From CAYLPU01 sp964385635 (lineage in GTDB: Bacteria > Chloroflexota > Anaerolineae > B4-G1): a DNA stretch of 30,844 bases. The notes under the pieces were generated by a model. It saw nothing but the letters and a program-made list of their open reading frames with translations. It was not told where the DNA came from and searched no databases. Below, one piece after another: positions 23,522-30,426 of the stretch. Within the stretch, counting starts at the first letter, position 1. Every line of letters starts with the position of its first letter. Position numbers and translations under genes: made by a program. The stretch lies in NCBI GenBank assembly GCA_964385635.1, contig CAYLPU010000059.1, forward strand, positions 1 through 30,844, given 5' to 3'.

Positions 23522-24706
23522 CTAGCGTTGGGATCGCAGGTAGGCTACAGCGCGGTCAAGTTGATCATCTTGCGGGCCATCGCCGCATGGAATGTGGATA
23601 TCAGGCATCAGGCCCTGGCCCTGGATTTGATGGCGATCGGGCGTCAACCAGACCGCCGAGGTGACGTGTAGCGACGAACCGTCGGAGAGATCGTAGATCA
23701 GTTGTACCGCTCCCTTGCCGAAGGTGGGCTCTCCGATGAGCAAGGCCCGGCCACGGGCCTGCAGTGCGCCGGCGACGATCTCAGCCGCGCTGGCTGTCCC
23801 GCCATTGACCAATACAACCAGGGGAACGTCGGTGGCAACACCGCTCTCCTGCACCTGGGAAACGCGCTCCTGGCCATCGCGGCTCAGTTCATACAACACA
23901 ACACCATCGCAGAGAAACTGACTGGCGGCGGTCACTGCCGGGTCAATCAGCCCACCAGCGTTGCCCCGCAGGTCCAAGACCAGGCCAGTGATCTGTGCTC
24001 GCCGCAGTTCTTGAAGGGCGGTCAGAATTTCGTCGTCGGTTCTCTCGGTGAAGCCCTCAACGTGGATGTAACCGACGTCAGGTGCCTGGTCGAGCACACG
24101 CCAGGTGACGGACGGCACTTGAATCTCCTCCCGCGTGACGGCGAGGTCGAACGGTGGGGTGGGGGGGCGAGAAAGCGTGAGCGTCACGGACGTGCCAACT
24201 TCGCCATGGAGCCAGGCGCGCACGTCGTCCACGGTCGTCTGGTCAGTGACCTGTTCAGCGTTCACTGCTAGTAGAATGTCTCCTTCGTGAACCCCAGCGC
24301 GCTCGGCGGGGGTGTCAACGGATGGGGAAAGCACCATCTGGCCCTGTGCATCACGCCACAGCGTGACGCCGATGCCGCCGAAAGCGCCACGCATCCGATC
24401 CCGCTCCAATTCGCGGGGCTGGGGCTCGATAAAGACGGTATAGGGATCGTCGAGCAGCACCAGAGTCTCTCGGATGGCTCCGTAGGTGCGTTCGCGGGAC
24501 GATGGGAGTTCGCCGTAGAAATGCTGCTCTACCTGATCCCAGGTCTCCCAGAATACACCTAACGGTTGTTCTGAGGCATCCGGCCCCGAGACTCGCTCCA
24601 GCTCATCCCACAGCCGGTAGACGCCAAACCCAGCCGTGTAGGCCAGGCAGAGACACACGAGCACGCTGCCGATCAATCGGAACGTAAGCCGAGTTGAACT
24701 AGACAT
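23522..24706 (-). CDS. S41 family C-terminal processing protease, paralogue
   Basis: 394 aa. A membrane anchor near 9-29 is followed by FWETWDQVEQHFYGELPS, a PDZ domain (about 108-180, with GVHEGDILLAVNAEQVTD) and the catalytic domain: GLVLDLRGNAGGLIDPAV, S306 in NGGTASAAEIVAGAL and K331 in PTFGKGAVQ. It is clearly related to the downstream gene but lacks the Pro-rich linker, which points to tandem duplication and divergence. First gene of the operon; no clear Shine-Dalgarno at 24706. A TTGACA promoter lies about 170 bases upstream. The substrate is unknown. Confidence 0.93.
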   Translation of the reverse strand: MSSSTRLTFRLIGSVLVCLCLAYTAGFGVYRLWDELERVSGPDASEQPLGVFWETWDQVEQHFYGELPSSRERTYGAIRETLVLLDDPYTVFIEPQPRELERDRMRGAFGGIGVTLWRDAQGQMVLSPSVDTPAERAGVHEGDILLAVNAEQVTDQTTVDDVRAWLHGEVGTSVTLTLSRPPTPPFDLAVTREEIQVPSVTWRVLDQAPDVGYIHVEGFTERTDDEILTALQELRRAQITGLVLDLRGNAGGLIDPAVTAASQFLCDGVVLYELSRDGQERVSQVQESGVATDVPLVVLVNGGTASAAEIVAGALQARGRALLIGEPTFGKGAVQLIYDLSDGSSLHVTSAVWLTPDRHQIQGQGLMPDIHIPCGDGPQDDQLDRAVAYLRSQR

Positions 24707-24728
24707 AATGACACGACATAACTACTTA

Positions 24729-24747
24729 GGCGGTTAGCAAAACCGCC
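24729..24747. repeat. GGCGGTT/AACCGCC hairpin repeat
   Basis: Seven-bp perfect stem GGCGGTT-AGCAA-AACCGCC followed by CTACG. It resembles the dispersed GTAG...palindrome class seen at 9640 and 19929 and lies in the leader of the S41 operon. Confidence 0.5.
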
Positions 24748-24873
24748 CTACGCTACCTCTGCCCCATGACATTGAGAAGATACAGTTACGCTATTCTAGC
24801 ACAAAGCAGGAAGCGGGCAAGTGAGGGAGTTTGCAGCCGGGGCTGTTTCTCGGCTCTCGCAGGAGTCAGGCAG

Positions 24874-24902
24874 TTTATGGCACTGTCTTGTAGTTATGTC
24901 AA
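24874..24902 (-). promoter_or_regulatory. Candidate S41-smpB operon promoter
   Basis: Minus strand TTGACA (24897-24902), 17-nt spacer and CATAAA (24874-24879). The -35 is perfect but the -10 is weak. The leader would be about 160 nt and would include the GGCGGTT hairpin. Confidence 0.4.
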
Positions 24903-25190
24903 GTAAAAAGGCCCAAAAGGTGGTTAGGTTGACATAAGGTATATAGTCGGAAGTTAAACTTGGCTGCTGGTGGTGGGATCGGTCGAGACGTGAAGGGAAA
25001 GCCTACAGCGTGCCGGCGTCTAATCGCGCAAGGAAATGCTGCACGGTGAGCACCTCCACGCCGCGAGACCTCATCTTGACTGGTGGGGCAAAAGCCTCCA
25101 TTTTTCCCCACTCTTGGGCGCTGAATCCCTAATTTGCGCCCATTCGTGGGTAGAAGTGGGGCGTCGGCCCTGAATGCTGGATCTACAGTG

Positions 25191-25533
25191 TTACTTTTGC
25201 CTCAGTGCGTTCATAGGCTCACTCCCAGGCAAAGTCCTCGTGCTGCGCAGGCCATCCGGCCTGCGCAGCCTCTGCAGTCGTCGCAGAAACTCCTCGGCCG
25301 TCAGATCGGTGCTCGACAGTGCGTGGGATGTAAGCCTGGAGATCTACGTCCCCAGGGATGAAGTACAGCCCCTCGTGCAGGTGGGACCGGATCTGTTCCC
25401 CTGTCTGCCGGGGCGCAGGTAGGTCGGTGACCGGCCCCTCCAGCACGACCGCGCCGGGGAACTTGTAGTTTGCCCCGTCGCGGTACTTGTAGGAGACACA
25501 GGTATTCATCTGTGCCAACGATTCAGTAGTCAC
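25191..25533 (-). pseudogene. Frameshifted small conserved-looking gene
   Basis: The gene starts with GTG 25533 behind AAGGAGG and reads TTESLAQMNTCVSYKYRDG, then YKFPGAVVLEGPVTD and IRSHLHEGLYFIPGDVDLQAY. The frame then loses sense near 25325 and coding resumes one base out of phase as SHALSSTDLTAEEFLRRLQR, ending at TAA 25191. The two halves make one plausible protein of about 113 aa if a single base is removed near 25325. The pattern YxYRD...NYK...VVLxG...GxYFIP is one I associate with small uncharacterised proteins; no function is known to me. Either a genuine decay event or a sequencing error. Confidence 0.6.
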
Positions 25534-26028
25534 GCTCGCCCTCCTTCTGATGTTTGGCACGGCTCTCTCCTTTTCGGGTGCCATGCGTGCAGACGGCCTG
25601 TTCTTCCCCAGACGGTGGCACCGCTCTTTCGGCACGGGGCGCGAGCGTTTTGCACTTGTGCCAGCGTCGCCGTGCTGACCTCCGAATCCACGCGCCTGCT
25701 CTCAGATGGCTGCTCAAAACGGCCAACTGCCCAGCCCGAAGCACCGCCCAGCCGCCATTCCATTGCTTCAATGCTGGTCGTTTTGTATCTAGCCGGAAGT
25801 TGTGCTACAATAGCCTCAATGACGAAGACGTCTCGAGGCTGCGGCACAGCCCGAGGCAGTGACCAAGGCGGCGGAAGCGCTCTGGTGGCAGCATTTGCCA
25901 TAGTGGGTCACCCCGCGCAAGGTCGGGCAGTTCTCCGTGCTAACATAACTCCCAGACAGCCCCGGCCCTTGTCTCACTTCGAGACAGCACTCTGATATCG
26001 GTTTCAGCGTAGAAAGCCCGCCCGACTT
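25534..26028. other. No recognisable gene
   Basis: About 495 bases with only overlapping open frames of poor composition. A weak plus-strand promoter-like pair, TTGTAT (25783-25788) with a 17-nt spacer and TACAAT (25806-25811), is the only signal seen. It may belong to a lost upstream part of the RHS locus. Confidence 0.4.
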
Positions 26029-26856
26029 ATGGGCAGGAGTGCTCACCAGATGGCTTATCGCAACCCCAAAACACCAACACGAACACCACGGAGCCGCTGC
26101 TGGCAGCAAACGCTGTCGCCGGCTCCGTGTGTTTGTGCTGTTTTTGTATTCTCTAAGACGAGCAACCCACCACTTTTCCCTCGGACACGGAGAATAACGA
26201 CTGGCGAGCAGGTGGACGACGAAACGGGTTTGCAGTTTCTGCGGGTGCGGTATTACGATCCCCAAGTCGGTAGGTTTCTGGCTCTGGATCCAGCAAGTGG
26301 AGCCACATCGTTCCCATTAACTTGGAACCTATACGTCTATGCCTACAGCAACCCTGCACGGTGGATCGATCCACTGGGTTTATGGGGCATGAGCCCACGC
26401 ACCCAAGTTGGCGCCAGCGGAGGCATTCTAGGCGGAGTCTCTGTCTCGGGCGGTGTCGGACCCGAACTGGAGTTTCCCAGCTGGAATCCCTTGGACTGGA
26501 AACTTGGGGTGGGTGTAGGGGCTGGAGGAAAGGTATCTGGAAGAGCTCACGCAGAACTGTCAGGCAAACTCGGTGTTTCAGTGTACATTTGGGACAGATG
26601 GGCACCAATCCCTACCGTTTCCGACAACCAATATGTCAAGACGTGTGCGGGCGTATCAGGTTCTGGCGTGGCTGGCCTAGGGGGTGGAGGAAGCATTGCC
26701 GCTTGCACAGGCAAAGGCAAGACGGGCGTTCAAGGCAGTGTCTCACTCCGGGGAGGAGTGGGAAGTGGACCTAAAGGTTTTGTTGGACAGAGCGTTGGTA
26801 AGAGTTGGGCCTGGTCGCTACGAGACATCGGGAATAAAATTGGTAGGCGGTTCTGA
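26029..26856 (+). CDS. Orphan RHS core with glycine-rich C-terminal tail (5'-truncated)
   Basis: 275-aa frame. Residues 57-119 are the end of an RHS-repeat-associated core: TGEQVDDETGLQFLRVRYYDP, VGRFLALDP, then YVYAYSNPARWIDPLGLWG, where the DPLG boundary marks the junction to a variable tail. The YD repeats and N-terminal parts of a full RHS protein (usually over 1000 aa) are absent. Residues 1-56 are low-quality sequence containing a terminator-like hairpin, so real homology starts near 26197. The tail (120-275) is glycine/serine/valine-rich (GGILGGVSVSGGVG, GVGVGAGGKVSG, GVAGLGGGGSIAACTGKG) with no nuclease or deaminase motif that I recognise. No immunity gene is apparent downstream. It is likely a displaced RHS tip or remnant. 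Confidence 0.65.
   Translation: MGRSAHQMAYRNPKTPTRTPRSRCWQQTLSPAPCVCAVFVFSKTSNPPLFPRTRRITTGEQVDDETGLQFLRVRYYDPQVGRFLALDPASGATSFPLTWNLYVYAYSNPARWIDPLGLWGMSPRTQVGASGGILGGVSVSGGVGPELEFPSWNPLDWKLGVGVGAGGKVSGRAHAELSGKLGVSVYIWDRWAPIPTVSDNQYVKTCAGVSGSGVAGLGGGGSIAACTGKGKTGVQGSVSLRGGVGSGPKGFVGQSVGKSWAWSLRDIGNKIGRRF
26087..26143 (+). terminator. Hairpin with T-rich tail
   Basis: CACGGAGCCG (26087-26096) pairs perfectly with CGGCTCCGTG (26120-26129). Partial pairing extends outward (AACACGAACAC with GTGTTTGTGCTGTT), then TGTTTTTGTATT follows on the plus strand. It lies inside the open frame that leads into the RHS core, implying that this frame's 5' part is not coding. Confidence 0.5.
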
Positions 26857-26887
26857 AAAAGTACCACCAGATCTGGAAGGAGGTGGT

Positions 26888-26923
26888 GTGAAACGTGAAA
26901 CGTATTGCGTGATTCGGGACTAA
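26888..26923 (+). CDS. Possible 11-codon leader peptide
   Basis: GTG 26888 follows a strong AAGGAGG and reads VKRETYCVIRD before TAA, which overlaps the ATG of the next small frame (TAATG). The coding bases themselves are a word repeat (GTGAAACGTGAAACGTATTGCG) related to 1446-1476. It may be a coincidental frame. Confidence 0.2.
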   Translation: MKRETYCVIRD

Positions 26924-27036
26924 TGAACATTGCCGAATACATCACGCTATGTCGAGCGCAGGCCGCAGCGGGCAGTTCCTGCTGCGGGAGCGTGCAAGGA
27001 AGTGATATCAGGAACATACAAGGAGCGAAACGATGA
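26923..27036 (+). CDS. Possible 37-aa peptide coupled to propeller gene
   Basis: Reads MNIAEYITLCRAQAAAGSSCCG and so on, and ends in a TGA that overlaps the ATG of the downstream signal-peptide frame (ATGA, 27033-27036). There is no Shine-Dalgarno of its own, but its start overlaps the stop of the 11-codon frame. No homology recognised. Confidence 0.25.
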   Translation: MNIAEYITLCRAQAAAGSSCCGSVQGSDIRNIQGAKR

Positions 27037-27183
27037 GAACGAAACAATTTGTTCTGCTGATCCTCACAATGAGCCTGTTCTTGCCCGGGGCGGCTGTTCG
27101 AGTGGCAGCCCGGGACAGCCTTCACGGAACAACCTGCTGGTGGCGCAGGTGGCCTGTCCAGGCCACCTGCGAGCGGGGCGGAG
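27033..27183 (+). pseudogene. Signal peptide of propeller protein, out of frame
   Basis: ATG 27033 has AGGAG (27021-27025) seven bases upstream and encodes a classical signal peptide, MRTKQFVLLILTMSLFLPGA, with likely cleavage after AVRVAA. The frame then drifts into nonsense that overlaps the next gene. The propeller body (from 27184, frame open back to a stop at 27070) is offset by one base. A single-base indel between about 27075 and 27180, where G/C runs such as GCCCGGGGCGG occur, would fuse them. Confidence 0.65.
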
Positions 27184-29028
27184 ATGGCGGGCACCCAGGG
27201 CAGTGGCGCATGGCGCAATTACACCAATGGGAACCATGTGTACGACTTGTCCGTGGAGGGCGACTATGTGTGGGCGGGTACAGGTGGCGGCGTGGTGCGC
27301 TGGAGTCGCGCCGATGGCAGCCACGTCAAGTACACCACCGCCGACGGCCTGGCGAGCAACTCTGTCTACGCTATCGCCATAGACGGGGCGGGGCACAAGT
27401 GGTTCGGCACCCTGGGCGGCGTGAGCGAGTTTGACGATGCGAACTGGACCACATACACCACCGCCGACGGCCTGGCGAGCAACTCTGTCTACGCCATCGC
27501 CATAGACGGGGCGGGGCACAAGTGGTTTGGCACTGGGGGCGGCGTGAGCGAGTTTGACGGCAGCACCTGGACCACCTACACCACCGCCGACGGCCTGGCG
27601 GGCAACTTGGTCGGCGCCATCGCCATAGACGGGGCGGACCACATGTGGTTCGGCACCTCTGGCGGCGTGAGCGAGTTTGACGGCAGCACCTGGACCGCCT
27701 ATACCACCGCCGACGGCCTGGCGCACAACAGTGTCTGGGCCATCGCCATAGACGGGGCGGACCACAAGTGGTTCGGCACCTCTGGCGGCGTGAGCGAGTT
27801 TGACGGCAGCACCTGGACCACCTACACTACCACTCACGGCCTGGCGAGCAACTCTGTCTACGCCATCGCCATAGACGGGGCGGGGCACAAGTGGTTTGGC
27901 ACTGGGGGCGGCGTGAGCGAGTTTGACGGCGCGAACTGGATCACCTACACCACCTCGAATAGCGGCCTGGTGGACAACGATATCCGGGCCATCGCCATAG
28001 ATGGGGCAGGGCACAAGTGGTTCGGCACTTCTGGCGGCGTGAGCGAGTTTGACGGCGCGAATTGGACCACCTACACCACCTCGAATAGCGGCCTGGCGGA
28101 CAACGGTGTCGGGGCCATCGCCATAGACGGGGCGGGGCACAAGTGGTTTGGCACTGGGGGCGGCGTGAGCGAGTTTGACGGCGCGAACTGGATCACCTAC
28201 ACCACCTCGAATAGCGGCCTAGCGGACAACGGTGTCGGGGCCATCGCCATAGACGGGGCGGACCACATGTGGTTCGGCGCCTGGGGCGGCGGCGTGAGCG
28301 AGTTTGACGGCAGCACCTGGACCACCTACACCACCGCCGACGGCCTGGCGGGCAACTTGGTCGGCGCCATCGCCATAGACGGGGCGGACCACATGTGGTT
28401 CGGCACCTCTGGCGGCGTGAGCGAGTTTGACGGCAGCACCTGGACCACCTACACTACCGCCGACGGCCTGGCGAGCAACTGGGTCTACGCCATCGCAGTG
28501 GATGGGACGGACCACATGTGGTTCGGCACTCTGGGCGGCGTGAGCGAGTTCATCCCGGATGGAGTAAAGCTGGCCGTAGACCCCACCATAGGCGGCACCT
28601 TGACCTATACCGACACGCAAGGTCTCCCCACGGTCATCCAGGTGCCTGCTGGCGCGGTGACGGAACTCATCACACTGCTCTACGTGCCGGTGGACACGGC
28701 CACGGCACCGTCTGGCTTTGCCTTCGCCGGGCACGCCTTCGACCTGGACGGCTACCAGGGCGGGTCGCTCCTGCCTGGCCTCACCTTCAGCGTCCCGGCC
28801 ACCGTCACCCTGCACTACGCCGGGACCGACGTCACCGGGCTGGACGAGGATGCGCTGGTGTTAGAGTACTGGAACGGCAGCGCCTGGGTAGATGCGGCCT
28901 GCGGTGACTACGACCGCCATCCCGGCGAGAACTGGCTGGCCGTGCCCATCTACCACCTCGGCCGGTTTGCCCTGTTCGAGGGAACATACACCGTCTACCT
29001 GCCGCTGGTGCTGCGCCGGTCTCCATAG
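27184..29028 (+). CDS. Two-component-type beta-propeller repeat protein
   Basis: 614 aa from the first in-frame ATG. One degenerate blade (WRNYTNGNHVYDLSVEGDYVW) and ten nearly identical blades of about 41 residues follow the pattern YTTADGLASN-x-V-x-AIAIDGAG-H-x-WFGT-x-GGVSEFDG, the 'two-component regulator propeller' repeat (Reg_prop). A beta-sandwich-like domain follows (GGTLTYTDTQGLPTVIQVPA, near 465-600). The protein ends in TVYLPLVLRRSP, a tail I associate with secreted Chloroflexota proteins. No kinase domain is present. Together with the signal peptide just upstream, it is probably an extracellular or cell-surface propeller. The ATG 27184 lacks a proper Shine-Dalgarno, so the real start is probably 27033 with a frameshift. 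Confidence 0.85.
   Translation: MAGTQGSGAWRNYTNGNHVYDLSVEGDYVWAGTGGGVVRWSRADGSHVKYTTADGLASNSVYAIAIDGAGHKWFGTLGGVSEFDDANWTTYTTADGLASNSVYAIAIDGAGHKWFGTGGGVSEFDGSTWTTYTTADGLAGNLVGAIAIDGADHMWFGTSGGVSEFDGSTWTAYTTADGLAHNSVWAIAIDGADHKWFGTSGGVSEFDGSTWTTYTTTHGLASNSVYAIAIDGAGHKWFGTGGGVSEFDGANWITYTTSNSGLVDNDIRAIAIDGAGHKWFGTSGGVSEFDGANWTTYTTSNSGLADNGVGAIAIDGAGHKWFGTGGGVSEFDGANWITYTTSNSGLADNGVGAIAIDGADHMWFGAWGGGVSEFDGSTWTTYTTADGLAGNLVGAIAIDGADHMWFGTSGGVSEFDGSTWTTYTTADGLASNWVYAIAVDGTDHMWFGTLGGVSEFIPDGVKLAVDPTIGGTLTYTDTQGLPTVIQVPAGAVTELITLLYVPVDTATAPSGFAFAGHAFDLDGYQGGSLLPGLTFSVPATVTLHYAGTDVTGLDEDALVLEYWNGSAWVDAACGDYDRHPGENWLAVPIYHLGRFALFEGTYTVYLPLVLRRSP
27331..28551 (+). repeat. Ten-copy 123-126 bp tandem repeat (propeller blades)
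   Basis: Units begin with TACACCACC and contain GCCATCGCCATAGACGGGGC and GGCGTGAGCGAGTTTGACG almost unchanged. Two subtypes exist: ACCGCCGACGGCCTGGCG and ACCTCGAATAGCGGCCTGG, the latter one codon longer and clustered in copies 6-8. The near identity at DNA level points to recent amplification or gene conversion. Confidence 0.9.
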
Positions 29029-29061
29029 GAGCACAACACCAATCCGCGCTGCAAACCAAAC

Positions 29062-29090
29062 GTGCCAGGCACCTGAGCGGTGCCTGGCAC
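29062..29090. terminator. Perfect 12-bp stem between convergent genes
   Basis: GTGCCAGGCACC, five-base loop TGAGC and GGTGCCTGGCAC. It lies 33 bases after the propeller stop and 11 bases from the convergent small gene's stop. On the minus strand it is followed by GTTTGGTTTGC. It likely serves as a bidirectional terminator, or is a member of a repeat family. Confidence 0.55.
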
Positions 29091-29101
29091 ATATTCCCCA
29101 C

Positions 29102-29245
29102 TCACGACGTGCCAGCCAGATTCAGCGCCTGCCCGACTGTCGTGACCTGATCCAGGACTTCGGCGAGGTCAGTCGACCCGTCGGCGATGGGCTCGGGCAG
29201 AGCGATTAGTTTGGTGAAAGGATGCATCTTCTCGCCTGTCTCCAT
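29102..29245 (-). CDS. Small hypothetical protein, 47 aa
   Basis: METGEKMHPFTKLIALPEP and ADGSTDLAEVLDQVTTVGQ, ending in stop 29102. It has balanced composition and is amphipathic in its second half. An alternative start (M7, 29227) has ACAGGCGAG upstream. It ends just before a terminator hairpin. I do not recognise it; it may be a real small gene or the tail of the frameshifted neighbour. Confidence 0.4.
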   Translation of the reverse strand: METGEKMHPFTKLIALPEPIADGSTDLAEVLDQVTTVGQALNLAGTS

Positions 29246-29276
29246 TGTCACATGGTCACTCGATCTCCCTCAGCAA

Positions 29277-29662
29277 TCAGCAGATCTCGCGAGCGGTAGC
29301 GACGGGGAGGCAGGACAGGTCGATCTTGACCCGATTCCCGGCGACTTCGACGCGCCCGTATACGTAGTGACAGGTCCTGTCGTTGGAGTACCTGATCACC
29401 TCGTCGTCGCTCACCCGCTCGTTCAAGATAGCAGTCAGTTCTGCAAAGATGGCCGCTTCATGGCGCTCGGCCTCCTCGGCGAGACGCTTCCGCCCGCGCA
29501 CCTGGGCGTAGGCCGCCAGGTAGCGAGGGATAAAGCGGCGCTGAATGTCGGCGGCGATGTCTGCGATGGGCCGGGCACTGCTGATGGTGATCCGGGCAAA
29601 TCCGTAACTCTGACATCACCAAATCTGAAATCCTGCGCCAGGTCGGCGCGGACGTCAGTCAG
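29277..29662 (-). pseudogene. Frameshifted hypothetical gene
   Basis: The intact-looking C-terminal part (29277-29501 from an ATG-like start, but the frame is open and sensible further upstream) reads ITISSARPIADIAADIQRRF, then YLAAYAQVRGRKRLAEEAER, HEAAIFAELTAILNERVSDD and TCHYVYGRVEVAGNRVKIDL. Near 29600 the sense passes to another frame (VRADLAQDFRFGDVRVTD) that is closed by TGA within a CTGACTGACTGAC repeat at 29663. At the 3' end another frame (RYRSRDLLIAEGDRVTM then TGA at 29248) also looks sensible, so up to two indels may be present. The family is unknown to me. Confidence 0.5.
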
Positions 29663-29673
29663 TCAGGCCAGGA

Positions 29674-29703
29674 TTGCGCAGAAATAGGAATTGTACTACA
29701 ATT
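29674..29703 (+). promoter_or_regulatory. Promoter and palindromic operator of second toxin-antitoxin module
   Basis: TTGCGC (29674-29679), 17-nt spacer and TACAAT (29697-29702). The -10 overlaps a perfect palindrome AATTGTA-C-TACAATT (29689-29703), well placed for autorepression by the antitoxin. The palindrome also offers TACAAT on the opposite strand. Confidence 0.6.
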
Positions 29704-29739
29704 CAGGAAAGCAAAATCGGCGACAAGAGGAGCGGGAAA

Positions 29740-29973
29740 ATGGCGGTTAGTAACATCCTCATAGAGCAGATTACGACCCAGGCAGCACAGTTGCCTTTCA
29801 GTGAGCGGTTGCGCCTGATCCACCGGATCATAGATACACTGCCACTACCCCAGGAGACAGAGCAACGCCAGCATCTCCTCCACGGGCAATTCCGTGGCGC
29901 ACAGATGTCCACGGAAGAGGATTTCCGCCTGGCTGAGTGGCGGCCAACAGAGAGGGAACTCAATGGCGCATAA
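29740..29973 (+). CDS. Antitoxin of PIN-toxin module, VapB-like
   Basis: 77 aa. ATG 29740 has GAGGAG seven bases upstream; the longer frame from 29674 covers the promoter and is not used. Sequence ILIEQITTQAAQLPFSERLR, LIHRIIDTLP, then an acidic/Trp-containing end (DFRLAEWRPTERELNGA) that fits a toxin-binding tail. It is of the type commonly paired with VapC PIN toxins in Chloroflexota and cyanobacteria. The DNA-binding fold is not certain from sequence. The stop overlaps the toxin start by 11 nt. Confidence 0.7.
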   Translation: MAVSNILIEQITTQAAQLPFSERLRLIHRIIDTLPLPQETEQRQHLLHGQFRGAQMSTEEDFRLAEWRPTERELNGA

Positions 29974-30367
29974 GTACGTGTTGGATACCCATGCCCTGGT
30001 CTGGTATCTGGAAGGAAATCCGCGCCTGGGTCAGGATGCCAAGACGGCGATGGATGATCCTCATAGCGAGATGATTCTACCCATCATCGCTTTGGCCGAA
30101 GCTGCCTATATCATCGAACGCGGACGTACCAGCATCCCTGATGTCCAAAGCCTACTCAAGGCAGTGCTGGCAGACCCACGTCTGGAGATTTACCCGCTGA
30201 ATTGGGAGGTGTTTCAGCAAACGCTGACAGCGACGGCAGTCCCAGAGATGCACGACCGCCAGATTGTGGCTACGGCGATCCACCTGCGCACGCTCGGTCA
30301 CACCGCCAGCGTTTTGACCAAGGACAACACCATTATTGCAGCCGGGTTGGTACCGATCACCTGGTAG
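29963..30367 (+). CDS. PIN-domain toxin, VapC-like (second module)
   Basis: 134 aa. PIN RNase with D8 in YVLDTHALVWYLEGNP, a Glu in ALAEAAYIIERG (near residue 45), Asp in MHDRQIVATAIHL (near 97) and Asp in LTKDNTI (near 117). This is the DTHALVW-subgroup, distinct from the DTNVLVL toxin at 681-1079. ATG 29963 is coupled to the antitoxin (11-nt overlap) and has GAGGGA upstream. A longer in-frame start at 29894 would lie inside the antitoxin. It should cleave RNA when freed from antitoxin; the target is unknown. Confidence 0.88.
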   Translation: MAHKYVLDTHALVWYLEGNPRLGQDAKTAMDDPHSEMILPIIALAEAAYIIERGRTSIPDVQSLLKAVLADPRLEIYPLNWEVFQQTLTATAVPEMHDRQIVATAIHLRTLGHTASVLTKDNTIIAAGLVPITW

Positions 30368-30426
30368 CGCCGGGCCGCGAAGTCCACAGCCCGGCGCTCT
30401 CATATCTTCTCCTCGAACTGGAGGGC

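Larger units (their letters stand above)
24707..25190. other. Gene-free upstream region of S41 operon
   Basis: 484 bases without a credible ORF. It contains a GGCGGTT/AACCGCC hairpin (24729-24747) next to a CCCTACG word, a candidate minus-strand promoter (24874-24902) and otherwise unremarkable sequence up to the frameshifted gene at 25191. Confidence 0.5.

Noticed and set aside
25530..25901. 123-aa minus-strand frame upstream of the decayed small gene
   Set aside because: Arg/Pro/Ala-rich random composition, overlapping several equally open frames on both strands and no ribosome site.
27064..28140. Long minus-strand frame with repeated VARQAVGGG-type peptide, 358 aa
   Set aside because: It is the complement of the plus-strand propeller repeat; its periodicity is only the mirror of those repeats.
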